Of a stretch of DNA of 60,970 nt, positions 1 through 7,929 are shown piece by piece. The notes beneath the pieces are model-generated. The model had not been told where the DNA came from. It made no database searches and was given only the letters and a program-made list of their open reading frames with translations. Made by a program: the position numbers and the translations under genes. The DNA is from Bacteroidetes bacterium GWF2_40_14 (GTDB lineage Bacteria; Bacteroidota; Bacteroidia; Bacteroidales; UBA932): assembly GCA_001769195.1 (NCBI GenBank), contig MEOK01000027.1, forward strand, positions 6,164-67,133, written 5' to 3'. The stretch's first letter is position 1. Each line of letters begins with the position of its first letter.

Positions 1-1
1 A

Positions 2-1258
2 TGGACAGATGCCCGTTTTGGGATGTTTATCCACTGGGGGTTATATTCAATGCCTTCCCGCCACGAATGGGTAAAGAAGGACGAAAGGCTTACTAACGAT
101 CAGTATCAGAAGTACTTTGAATTGTTTAACCCCGATATGTACAATCCCAAAGAGTGGGCCAGGATAGCAAAAGAGGCAGGAATGAAATATGCAGTTATCA
201 CCACTAAACATCACGAAGGATTCTGTTTGTTTGATTCAAAATTCACAGATTACAAATCGACAAATACACCATATGGTAAGGATTTATTGCGAGAATGGGT
301 TGATGCCTACCGTGCTGAGGGAATTAAGATAGGATTCTATTATTCATTACTTGACTGGCATCACCCGGATTATATAATAGACCGTAACCATCCACAAAGC
401 CAGACCTCCGATTCTTTATATGGTATGATGAATAAAGGGAGGGATATGAACAGATATAGAGATTATGTAAAAAAACAGGTAACAGAACTGTTAACTAACT
501 ACGGTGAGATAAGTATTATATGGTTAGATTATTCATTTCCTTCCGGAAAGCACGGTAAAGGACGCAATGACTGGGATTCTGAAAACCTGTTAAAGCTTGT
601 CAGGAAACTGCAACCGGGTATTCTGGTCAACGACAGACTTGATCTATCTGATATCCAAGGGGGTTGGGATTTTACCACACCGGAACAGTACAAAGTAACA
701 AAATGGCCCGAAGTAAATAACAAGCGGGTACCATGGGAAACCTGTCAGACTTTTTCCGGTTCCTGGGGATACTATCGCGATGAAAATACATGGAAAGACA
801 CTAAACAACTGCTTGTATTGCTAATAGAATCGGTTAGCAAAGGGGGAAACCTTCTTCTGAATGTAGGACCAACCAGCAGGGGAACAATAGATTACCGGGC
901 ACAGAAACGTTTGGAAGCCATAGGTGAATGGATGAAACTAAATAGCCGCTCTATATATGGATGTACTGAGGCACCTGATGAATTCCAGACCCCCGATAAT
1001 TGTATCCTTACTTATAATCCTGTGACCCGCAGGCTCTATATTCATTGCATAGACTGGCCTATGGGAGTGCTTCATCTGAAAGGATTCAAAGACAAAATCA
1101 AATATGTCCAGCTATTACACGACGGTTCGGAGGTCCTGTTTTCTAAAAGCGAAGGATACTGGAATCCCGAGAAGAAGTCAGATGATATTCTCAGTCTGTC
1201 GTTACCTGTTATAAAACCAAATGTGGAGATTCCGGTAATTGAGATCATTCTGAAATAA
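2..1258 (+). CDS. GH29 alpha-L-fucosidase, 5' end cut by window edge
   Basis: Retaining alpha-L-fucosidase of family GH29, probably periplasmic, releasing fucose from glycans. The frame is open from base 2 and reads WTDARFGMFIHWGLYS, the usual start of the GH29 TIM barrel, so the ATG at 23 is internal and the signal peptide lies outside the window. Further family marks are the TTKHHEGFCLFDS stretch, the WLD motif at 521-529 whose Asp fits the GH29 nucleophile, and GGNLLLNVGPTSRG near 840-890. About 418 residues are visible, ending with a normal C-terminal beta domain. The next gene converges from the right, so this is the last gene of its unit. Family assignment is secure; substrate linkage is not. 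Confidence 0.93.
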   Translation, partial: WTDARFGMFIHWGLYSMPSRHEWVKKDERLTNDQYQKYFELFNPDMYNPKEWARIAKEAGMKYAVITTKHHEGFCLFDSKFTDYKSTNTPYGKDLLREWVDAYRAEGIKIGFYYSLLDWHHPDYIIDRNHPQSQTSDSLYGMMNKGRDMNRYRDYVKKQVTELLTNYGEISIIWLDYSFPSGKHGKGRNDWDSENLLKLVRKLQPGILVNDRLDLSDIQGGWDFTTPEQYKVTKWPEVNNKRVPWETCQTFSGSWGYYRDENTWKDTKQLLVLLIESVSKGGNLLLNVGPTSRGTIDYRAQKRLEAIGEWMKLNSRSIYGCTEAPDEFQTPDNCILTYNPVTRRLYIHCIDWPMGVLHLKGFKDKIKYVQLLHDGSEVLFSKSEGYWNPEKKSDDILSLSLPVIKPNVEIPVIEIILK

Positions 1259-1308
1259 TTCCAGTTTTTTATATCGACTAACTACTAATCAATAAGCTAT
1301 ATCTACAA

Positions 1309-2145
1309 TTAATTATTTTTCAAAATACCTTTTTTTGCATTGAGGGGAGAAATTACTTTTTCGCCGGTTTTTGCTTCCAGTTCCAGGCGTGCATTTCGGG
1401 CGATTTCACCGCCTTGTTTAGCTACATTTGCGTGTTCATCCATCGAATCAGGGTTAGTTGTTTCCGAAATTCGTTTTGTGGAAAGTTCGGCCAACATGTT
1501 CAACACAAGCTCCGTGTTGGTCATATTGTCGCGAAGGTTCTCTTTTTTCAATCCTTTGAATTGCTTATATTCTTTAGCCGTTTTATCGGCCCAGGTTTTG
1601 TAAATGATATCAGTAAGCGATGCAAATTGAACTCCTTCCTCCAATCCTCTCGATTTCCATTCATCGGTCAGCTCTTTCCGTATTTCAATGCTTTTTAACC
1701 GTTGGTTTATCCAATTGTCGGAATATCCAAGCCTTTTATAATCCATCATAGCTTGTTCTATAGACAACTCTGGGTCTTGCATCTGATCTAACCGCTCTTT
1801 GGCCACTTGGGCAATCCATAGTTTAAAAGGCTCAGCTTTTGGTGAAGGAATGGACTGAATCAAACGGAAAAGCTGTTGGGTAGAGGCAACATCAGTTAGA
1901 TATTTTTTACCATCAGATGAAGGCATTTTCAGTTGGTTACAATTTGTAACCATCTTGCTTCCTTCTTTTTTAAGCCTGTTTTTCAGGACTTTCCAATAGT
2001 TGTTTGGATTTGGGCTATCTGTCAGAATGCCAACGACATCAATGACCGAAAAATACCACTCTTCTGTTTCATCGTCCCAAACAGTGCGCACTTTGCGTTC
2101 TTCAAAGATTTTAATTCCGTTTTTCATACATTTCCTAATTGACAT
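1309..2145 (-). CDS. Bro-N domain protein (prophage antirepressor-like)
   Basis: Protein of 278 residues whose first ~115 residues match the BRO N-terminal/antirepressor DNA-binding type. The pattern is KIFEERKVRTVWDDETEEWYFSVIDVVGILTDS, interrupted here as KIFEERKVRTVW then EEWYFSVIDVVGILTDS, followed by a WKVLKNRLKKEGS segment. The C-terminal half is helical and charged and ends with an EIARNARLELEAKTG stretch seen in stand-alone chromosomal members. The first ATG is at 2145. A second in-frame ATG at 2127 has AGGA a few bases upstream and begins MKNGIKIFEE, which is closer to the usual family start. Such genes are often mobile cargo or prophage remnants, but no phage genes are nearby. Its target is unknown. 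Confidence 0.8.
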   Translation of the reverse strand: MSIRKCMKNGIKIFEERKVRTVWDDETEEWYFSVIDVVGILTDSPNPNNYWKVLKNRLKKEGSKMVTNCNQLKMPSSDGKKYLTDVASTQQLFRLIQSIPSPKAEPFKLWIAQVAKERLDQMQDPELSIEQAMMDYKRLGYSDNWINQRLKSIEIRKELTDEWKSRGLEEGVQFASLTDIIYKTWADKTAKEYKQFKGLKKENLRDNMTNTELVLNMLAELSTKRISETTNPDSMDEHANVAKQGGEIARNARLELEAKTGEKVISPLNAKKGILKNN

Positions 2146-2371
2146 AGATTTTCACCGCAGTTTTCTGATTGAATATTACGAAAAGAAGTTTACTCAAAGA
2201 TAATGTTTTTATTCCCAAGGTCTGATTGTTTAGACTAATTGGTATAATACCGCATGGTATAAAAATTGCAGCAAAAAACAAGATTAAAAAGCATACTATG
2301 GCGTTAACCTATAAGTATTTGTACAGTATGTGCATAATTTTTTTTTATTTATATATTAAATTATCAAGGCT

Positions 2372-3580
2372 ATGAATATTATCGAAAAGAGTAAACAATT
2401 GTTGATTTATCTGCTGCTATTTCTTCTACCTTTAATCTCGTGTAGTGTAACACACACTGTTTCAGGTACTATTGCGGGTCTTGCCAATGACACTCTGTAC
2501 ATCTCTCTGGAAGCGAGCGACTCTTTAGGTAATCAGATTTACGACACTTTTATAACAGATACGATAGTAATGAAGAATAATCGTTTTGCATTTGACATCG
2601 AAAACGGGTTTTTCACTATGGTTAGAATAATTCCGGCAGTGGGCCCGGCAAAAATTCTCAAAAGTGGAATGTTTTCTGGATATGATTCCGATTATATAAT
2701 CCTTTTTGTGGACAAGGGGGAAAAAGTCAAAATAGATGCAAATTACGATGGTAAGGTTGTGGAATATACTCTAAAAGGAACACCCCTTGCCGAAAAATAT
2801 TCCGAATACCGTAACACACTGTTCGAACATCAGCGTAAGCGGGCTGATGCATTGAGGGAGATAGGTCGCTTACGATCTGCCGGAGAACCTCTTGTCAAGG
2901 GACAGGCAATGCTGAAAGTGGCAATGGACTCAATAAGACATATCATTGCGGGTTTTATAGATGATAACTTGAATTCTCCTCTTACCCCGTATATTCTTCT
3001 CTATAATAACATGAACGATTTTGATATTCTGATATCCTATAAAGATAAATTGAGAGCAGAGGCACTAAAACACCCTCTGGCAAAAGAGTATCTGAGTTAT
3101 GTGAAGTATGCGGAGAACAGTGACGAATATAAACAAGAGGAGATGCGTAAAGAGAAGGCATTTCTTGAACTCAAGGGTAAACAGGCACCAGATTTTACGC
3201 TCAAGACAATTGATGGGAAAGATATTACCCTTTCTTCTTTTAAGGGCAAATACGTCGTTCTGGATTTCTGGGGAAGCTGGTGTGGGTGGTGTCTGGAGTC
3301 TATGCCTAAGTTGCTGGAATATCATAAAAAATATAGTCAGAACATAGTTATAGTTGCAATCGCCTGCTATGACAAAGAGAGTAAGTGGCGCAAGGCAGTC
3401 AGTGATTTTAAAATGGATGGGCTGATTAATGTTTTTGACGCTGATAATGTTGTTTCCAACTTGTACAATATCACGGGGTATCCGACACAAGTATTGATAA
3501 CTCCGGAAGGTATCGCTGAACCATTCGCCGCGGATGAACTATATGAGCGGCTGGACCAGCTTTTTGGGAATAAGCATTAA
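2372..3580 (+). CDS. TlpA/ResA-like thioredoxin lipoprotein with DUF4369-type N-domain
   Basis: Predicted envelope lipoprotein of 402 residues. A hydrophobic leader ends in lipobox LISC with Cys24. Residues ~27-130 form a DUF4369-like beta domain (VSGTIAGLANDTLYISLE). Residues ~270-400 are an AhpC/TSA-thioredoxin fold with active site WCGWC (Cys304, Cys307) and a cis-Pro site in ITGYPTQVL. It probably acts as a thiol-disulfide reductase in the periplasm. The active site CGWC is less common than CGPC or CxPC, so its redox potential may differ. It stands alone between two antirepressor-like genes. The substrate cannot be told from sequence. Confidence 0.85.
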   Translation: MNIIEKSKQLLIYLLLFLLPLISCSVTHTVSGTIAGLANDTLYISLEASDSLGNQIYDTFITDTIVMKNNRFAFDIENGFFTMVRIIPAVGPAKILKSGMFSGYDSDYIILFVDKGEKVKIDANYDGKVVEYTLKGTPLAEKYSEYRNTLFEHQRKRADALREIGRLRSAGEPLVKGQAMLKVAMDSIRHIIAGFIDDNLNSPLTPYILLYNNMNDFDILISYKDKLRAEALKHPLAKEYLSYVKYAENSDEYKQEEMRKEKAFLELKGKQAPDFTLKTIDGKDITLSSFKGKYVVLDFWGSWCGWCLESMPKLLEYHKKYSQNIVIVAIACYDKESKWRKAVSDFKMDGLINVFDADNVVSNLYNITGYPTQVLITPEGIAEPFAADELYERLDQLFGNKH

Positions 3581-3620
3581 TTTTTCTTTATGGAATGGAA
3601 CGATAATTTATATAATTGCC

Positions 3621-4884
3621 ATGCAATCCATATTTTCCAAGATTGAACGAACCGATTCTTTAGGGAATGTTTTCTGGAAATCCAGGGAGCTATCTACTAT
3701 TATGGGTTATTCTGAATACAGCAAATTCAAACGAATAATAGAGCTTGCTAAGCAAATGTGTAAAGAGAATGGCTACGAAATAGCCGATAACTTTACCCCC
3801 GTGGGCGAAATGGTCAAGCTGGGTTCAGGAGCTTCTCGTGAAGTGGAAAATCTGCGTCTTTCTCGTTACGCTTGTTTGCTAATTGCAACAAAAGCAGATG
3901 TAAGAAAAGAACAAGTAAAACAAGCGAGAGAATTCTTTTCAGGGAAGTTGGATAATGCTCAAGGGCTTGATATTCGAGAGAATGCAGATATTATTTTTTA
4001 TTCAAATCCTGAAGGCAATCTACGGGTAGAACTCACTTTTGATGGTGAGACTTTTTGGACCACACAGAAAAGAATGGCAGAAATATTCAATGTTGAGGTG
4101 CCGACCATAAACTATCATTTAACAGAAATATTTAAGAGTGGGGAGTTGAATAAATATTCAGTTATTAGAAAAATTCGAATAACTGCAAGCGATGGAAAAC
4201 AGTACGACACAAAATTTTATAATCTGGATGCAATAATTGCTGTGGGCTATCGTGTGAATTCGACAAAAGCTACTCAATTTCGTATATGGGCAACGCAGGT
4301 TCTTAGTGAATTTATCCGTAAGGGCTTTGTTATGGACGATGAACGTTTCAAGAAAGGAGATAAATGGAGTGATGATCATTTTGAACTTGTATTGGAGCGC
4401 ATCCGTGATATAAGGACTTCGGAGCGAATGCTCTATCAAAAGATAACAGAGGGCAATATCAGGCCAAACTGCTGCTGAAATAATATATTCAAATGCAGAT
4501 TCAGCAAAGACCAACATGGGGTTAACAACTTGGAAACTTGCCCCGAATGGAAAAGTTTTAAAATCGGATATAATCGTCGCAAAAAACTATTTATCTGAAA
4601 CTCATATTAAAGAGTTAAATCAGATTGTATCTGCATATCTGGACCTTGCAGAGAATCGGGCAAAAAGAAAAATCACCACGACAATGGAAGATTGGGTAAA
4701 GTTTTTAGATAGTTTTCTGGAATTATCTTCATACCAAATTCTCCTTGATAAAGGGAAAATAAGTGCAGAACAAGCAAAGATAAAGGCATTCGAGGAGTAC
4801 AATAAATTCAGAATAATACAGGACAGAGATTATCTCTCTGATTTTGACAGAGAACGGAAGCAGGTGGAAGAAAAACATAAATAG
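3621..4884 (+). pseudogene. DinD-like/RhuM chimeric gene, broken by internal deletion and frameshift
   Basis: From the ATG at 3621, residues 1-~108 resemble the DinD N-terminal domain (ARELQ-like FWKSRELSTIMGYSEYSKF, GSGASREVENLRLSRYACLLIA). From residue ~119 the protein resembles RhuM (IIFYSNPEGNLRVEL, FWTTQKRMAEIF, GYRVNSTKATQFRIWA). The frame stops at 4478 just after IRTSERMLYQKITE. The missing RhuM C-terminal part continues in another frame from ~4453 (AISGQTAAEIIYSNADSAKTNMGLTTWK) to 4884. RhuM proteins normally have ~25-30 residues between these two pieces, so a deletion that also shifted the frame is the simplest reading. An upstream extension of the frame into the preceding gene is not the real start. 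Function, if any, is lost or split. Confidence 0.8.
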
Positions 4885-4899
4885 GACTGGACTTGCCGC

Positions 4900-5667
4900 T
4901 CAGATTTCCGTCGCCCGCTTTTGCGCAATATTGATCACATTATCGAACAGGAGATCGATGTTATTATCTGTCAGATATCTGATCCCAGCCTCTGTGGTGC
5001 CACCCTTACTGGCAATATTGTCGATAAGCCTGTCTATACTCAAACTCTCGCAATACTCCCGATAATAGTCAGTTGTTCCGGCTAAGAGCCCAATCAGCAT
5101 TCTGTTTACATCATGTTCCAGAATTCCAATCTCCATTATTTTTGTTTTTTGGACATCCAGAAGCTTTAATAAAAATGCCGGACCGCTTCCAAAAATTGCT
5201 GTGAAAATATCGAAATCCTTTTCCGGCATCTCTATCAAAACGCCAAGTCCCTCCAATAATTCTCTGATATTGTTTCTATAAGGGTTTTCCACGTCGTTGG
5301 ACGCATAAGCCGTGACAGAGCTTCCGAACTCTATTGCAAGATTTGTCATGATCCTTGTAATTGAGATATCGGAACCTATGCTTTCTGCAATAAAACCTAT
5401 GCTTTTACCAGCTACGATAGAAATAATCAGTTTGTCCTTTAAATCTTCCTTTTTAAGAATACCCAAAACGCTGAGAATGTTCTGAGGTTTTATTCCCAGC
5501 CATATCACATCTGAATTGATTGTCAGTTCAGATATTGAACAGAATGCCCTTGACTCTTTGTGGGAATTTGTTTTTGAATAATAACCGAATGTGTTGTCAT
5601 CACTGTTTTTCACAGCCTTGTGAATAGCCTGTATTACATTACCGTATCCTATAAATCCATGTCTCAT
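4900..5667 (-). CDS. proC: Pyrroline-5-carboxylate reductase
   Basis: Last step of proline synthesis: NAD(P)H-dependent reduction of pyrroline-5-carboxylate, in the cytoplasm. The N-terminus MRHGFIGYGN is the Rossmann GxGxxG-type motif. VIWLGIKPQN and the C-terminal SKGGTTEAGIRYL, the ProC substrate-binding signature, are clear. The frame is open ten codons further upstream to 5697, but that start would overlap proB. The ATG at 5667 leaves a gap of 4 bases after the proB stop and puts the Rossmann motif at the N-terminus, so it is preferred. Length is 255 residues, near the family norm of ~265. It is third in proA-proB-proC. Confidence 0.93.
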   Translation of the reverse strand: MRHGFIGYGNVIQAIHKAVKNSDDNTFGYYSKTNSHKESRAFCSISELTINSDVIWLGIKPQNILSVLGILKKEDLKDKLIISIVAGKSIGFIAESIGSDISITRIMTNLAIEFGSSVTAYASNDVENPYRNNIRELLEGLGVLIEMPEKDFDIFTAIFGSGPAFLLKLLDVQKTKIMEIGILEHDVNRMLIGLLAGTTDYYREYCESLSIDRLIDNIASKGGTTEAGIRYLTDNNIDLLFDNVINIAQKRATEI

Positions 5668-5671
5668 AATG

Positions 5672-6457
5672 TTATACAATAAATTTTGTGAAAACAATTT
5701 TATTAGCTAAAGCGTCAGCAAAAAAATTGTCATATCCTCCGTTAACTATCCACATCTCAACTCCTCCATCCTTGCAAATCTGGGCTGCCTGAAATTTTGA
5801 TATCATCCCCCCAGTGCCCTGATCCGATTTGTTACAATCTGCAAAATGAAGGACCTCATCAATATTGTACACCTTATCAATCAATTTGGCGTTTTTGTTG
5901 ATTTTTGGATTAGAATCAAATAATCCGTCAATATCGGATGCAATTATAAGAAGGTCGGCCTCAATTGTAAGGGCAACCAATGCAGACAACTTGTCGTTGT
6001 CTCCTAGAATAATCTCTTCAACAGCTACAGTGTCATTTTCATTCACTATGGGTATGTAACCATATTCCAATAACTTATTAATAGTATTTCTGGTATTGTT
6101 TTTAGAGGTTTCGTTCTCAAAATCCCTGTAGGTCATAAGACATTGCGAAACATTCAATCCAAACCGACAAAAAATATCATCGTATATTCTTATCAGTTTA
6201 GGCTGACCGATTGCGGCCATAGCCTGTTTTGAATCGACTTTTTTATTATATCCGGATATCTCAACTACCTGTTTTGCAGCTGCAATTGCTCCGGAAGATA
6301 CAATTACAACATCATATTTATCTTTGATTTTTTCTATCTGACTCGCAATATCTTCAATCTTGCCAAAGGATATCCTCTTTGTCCCGGAGGTAAGTGTAGA
6401 AGTCCCTATTTTTATAACTACTCTCTTTTTCATACTCTTCATTTTTATATTCATCAC
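5672..6457 (-). CDS. proB: Glutamate 5-kinase (no PUA domain)
   Basis: First step of proline synthesis: ATP-dependent phosphorylation of glutamate at the gamma carboxyl. The amino-acid-kinase fold is shown by RVVIKIGTSTLT, VIVSSGAIAAAKQ, the AMAAIGQPKL segment, VNENDTVAV and GTGGMISKFQAA. The C-terminal PUA domain of the E. coli enzyme is absent, as in many Bacteroidota. The chosen start at 6457 has AGGA seven bases upstream, six bases past the proA stop. An internal ATG at 6433 (MKKRVVIKIG) is an alternative. It is co-transcribed with proA and proC. Confidence 0.92.
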   Translation of the reverse strand: MMNIKMKSMKKRVVIKIGTSTLTSGTKRISFGKIEDIASQIEKIKDKYDVVIVSSGAIAAAKQVVEISGYNKKVDSKQAMAAIGQPKLIRIYDDIFCRFGLNVSQCLMTYRDFENETSKNNTRNTINKLLEYGYIPIVNENDTVAVEEIILGDNDKLSALVALTIEADLLIIASDIDGLFDSNPKINKNAKLIDKVYNIDEVLHFADCNKSDQGTGGMISKFQAAQICKDGGVEMWIVNGGYDNFFADALANKIVFTKFIV

Positions 6458-6463
6458 TGTTTC

Positions 6464-7651
6464 CTAATTCCTTACTTGTCCGTTTCCATAAATAAACCAC
6501 TTATTTGTAACTAATTGATTTATACCTAGCGGACCACGGGAGTGCAACTTCTGGGTGCTGATAGCAATCTCGGCCCCTAACCCAAACTCTCCGCCATCGG
6601 TAAACCTAGTTGAAGCGTTATGGTAAACTGCAGCACAATCGGTTTGTAAAAGGAATTCATTTGCAGCATCGTTATCGGTTGTTATGATGGTAGCAGAGTG
6701 ACCACCTGAATATGAGTTAATTACTGATACAGCATTCTCAAGGTCGGATATTATAGCGATGAATATTTTTTTAGAGAGAAACTCCTCTTTGAGTATTTCT
6801 GCAATCGTGATATCATCTGGTTCGGCGAGTGATATATCAATATCTGTCCTGTCTATAACCTCAATGTGTTCCTTTTTTAAGATATCTTTAAGTTTATCAA
6901 TACAGGTTTGCAGATTTGGAAGATTTTTGTCAATCAACACCTTATCTAAAGCATTGCAGACGCCTATCCTTCTCTTTCCATCCACTATAACATCAATTGC
7001 TAAATCAAAATCACACTGAGAGTGAATATACAGGAAATTGTTCCCCCGACCGCTGGCAATAATTGGGATGGAGCTGTTGTTCTTTACATAATTGATTAGC
7101 TCTTCGCCTCCTCTTGGAATTATCAGGTCTATTTTCATCTCTTCACCACTAATGAGTTTCTGAGTTTGTTGCCTGTTGTAATCCAGATACCTGATGATTT
7201 CAGGATCCTGATTGCATATAGTTAACGCAATATTCCAAAGGTCCACAAGATATAGATTGGTGTGTCTGGCCTCCTTGCCACCCTTAAGCAAAACCTTGTT
7301 GCCGGCTTTGAAGGCGACAGCTGCAGCCTCTATTGTGACATCGGGTCTCGATTCATATATTAAAAGGACACATCCAAACGGCACTCTCTTGTTGACCACC
7401 TCCATGCCATTTGAATGCGTAAATGTGTATATATTTTCGTTTTCCGGGTCCTTTTCATCGGATATTGATGTAATAGAATCAATCATACTTCCGATTTTTC
7501 TTGGGTCAACTTTTAATCGTTCAATCAATGCTATATCCATCTTCTCCAGGGAGAGTAGATCTTTAGTATTATGGTCAATAATATTCTGGGCGTTTTTTTT
7601 AAGCAGACCTGCCAGGGTCTTGAGGACCCTGTTCTTATTTTCACTATTCAT
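6464..7651 (-). CDS. proA: Gamma-glutamyl phosphate reductase
   Basis: Second step of proline synthesis: NADPH-dependent reduction of gamma-glutamyl phosphate to glutamate semialdehyde, which cyclizes to pyrroline-5-carboxylate. This is an aldehyde-dehydrogenase-fold protein of 395 residues. The catalytic Cys is in RIGVCNALDKVLID. Family signatures include VLLIYESRPDVTIEA, VLLKGGKEARHTN, and the C-terminal FTDGGEFGLGAEIAISTQKLHSRGP, too long to be chance. It is the first gene of the unit, 24-30 codons of AT-rich leader behind a plausible -7 box at 7838-7845, so transcription of all three pro genes probably starts there. Confidence 0.95.
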   Translation of the reverse strand: MNSENKNRVLKTLAGLLKKNAQNIIDHNTKDLLSLEKMDIALIERLKVDPRKIGSMIDSITSISDEKDPENENIYTFTHSNGMEVVNKRVPFGCVLLIYESRPDVTIEAAAVAFKAGNKVLLKGGKEARHTNLYLVDLWNIALTICNQDPEIIRYLDYNRQQTQKLISGEEMKIDLIIPRGGEELINYVKNNSSIPIIASGRGNNFLYIHSQCDFDLAIDVIVDGKRRIGVCNALDKVLIDKNLPNLQTCIDKLKDILKKEHIEVIDRTDIDISLAEPDDITIAEILKEEFLSKKIFIAIISDLENAVSVINSYSGGHSATIITTDNDAANEFLLQTDCAAVYHNASTRFTDGGEFGLGAEIAISTQKLHSRGPLGINQLVTNKWFIYGNGQVRN

Positions 7652-7754
7652 AATGTTTAAATGGTTGGATTAAACCGCCATTAATTAATGGCAGCTTAAA
7701 TAATAAATAATAAATTTATTTGGTGGGGAATTCTATTGATGAACAAACTCCCCT

Positions 7755-7820
7755 TTAAGAAAGAGTAAGATAATTAACCCCGAAGGGGGATGGAGTATGG
7801 TTTTGGTTCACCAAGAACAT
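7755..7820 (-). other. Candidate leader ORF upstream of proABC
   Basis: A 21-codon ORF starts 17 bases after the predicted -7 box of the proABC operon. It contains TPSP (codons CCA and CCC at positions 10 and 12), and these codons lie in a C-run that forms a UUCG-type hairpin with the following GGGG. A second GGGGA and a TCCCC further on allow competing pairings. The arrangement resembles an attenuator leader, but only two Pro codons are present and there is no clear T-run, so chance is a real alternative. Confidence 0.2.
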
Positions 7821-7837
7821 TTAAACAAATTTGACTA

Positions 7838-7845
7838 CAAATATA
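7838..7845 (-). promoter_or_regulatory. -7 element TATATTTG for proABC
   Basis: The minus strand reads TATATTTG, matching the Bacteroidota -7 consensus TAnnTTTG, about 187 bases before the proA start. No good TTTG lies 19 bases upstream, where the terminator of the preceding gene is placed, so the -33 element is weak. Confidence 0.45.
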
Positions 7846-7854
7846 AAAACTTAT

Positions 7855-7905
7855 TCTAAAAAATATCTCCCTGGATAGTTATTAGTTTATATCCAGAGAG
7901 ATATT
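7855..7905 (-). terminator. Intrinsic terminator of the thioredoxin-domain gene
   Basis: The 16-base arms at 7862-7877 and 7890-7905 pair with a single mismatch around a 12-base loop. On the minus strand the stem is followed directly by TTTTTT. It lies 25 bases after the stop of the gene at 7930 and separates that locus from proABC. Confidence 0.8.
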
Positions 7906-7929
7906 GTTTTGCACAGTGAGGAAGTGGTA

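Noticed and set aside
1340-2203. Several plus-strand ORFs of 67-94 codons opposite the Bro-N gene
   Set aside because: They are shadows of the minus-strand gene with no family features.
3534-3620. Longer N-terminus for the DinD/RhuM gene
   Set aside because: It overlaps the end of the thioredoxin lipoprotein gene and adds a non-homologous stretch; the ATG at 3621 begins the DinD-like part.
5668-5697. Ten-codon extension of proC
   Set aside because: It would overlap proB and push the Rossmann motif away from the N-terminus.
7771-7790. CCCCGAAGGGGG hairpin as a terminator between genes
   Set aside because: No T-run on either strand and it lies inside the proABC leader; the real terminator is the 16-bp stem at 7862-7905.
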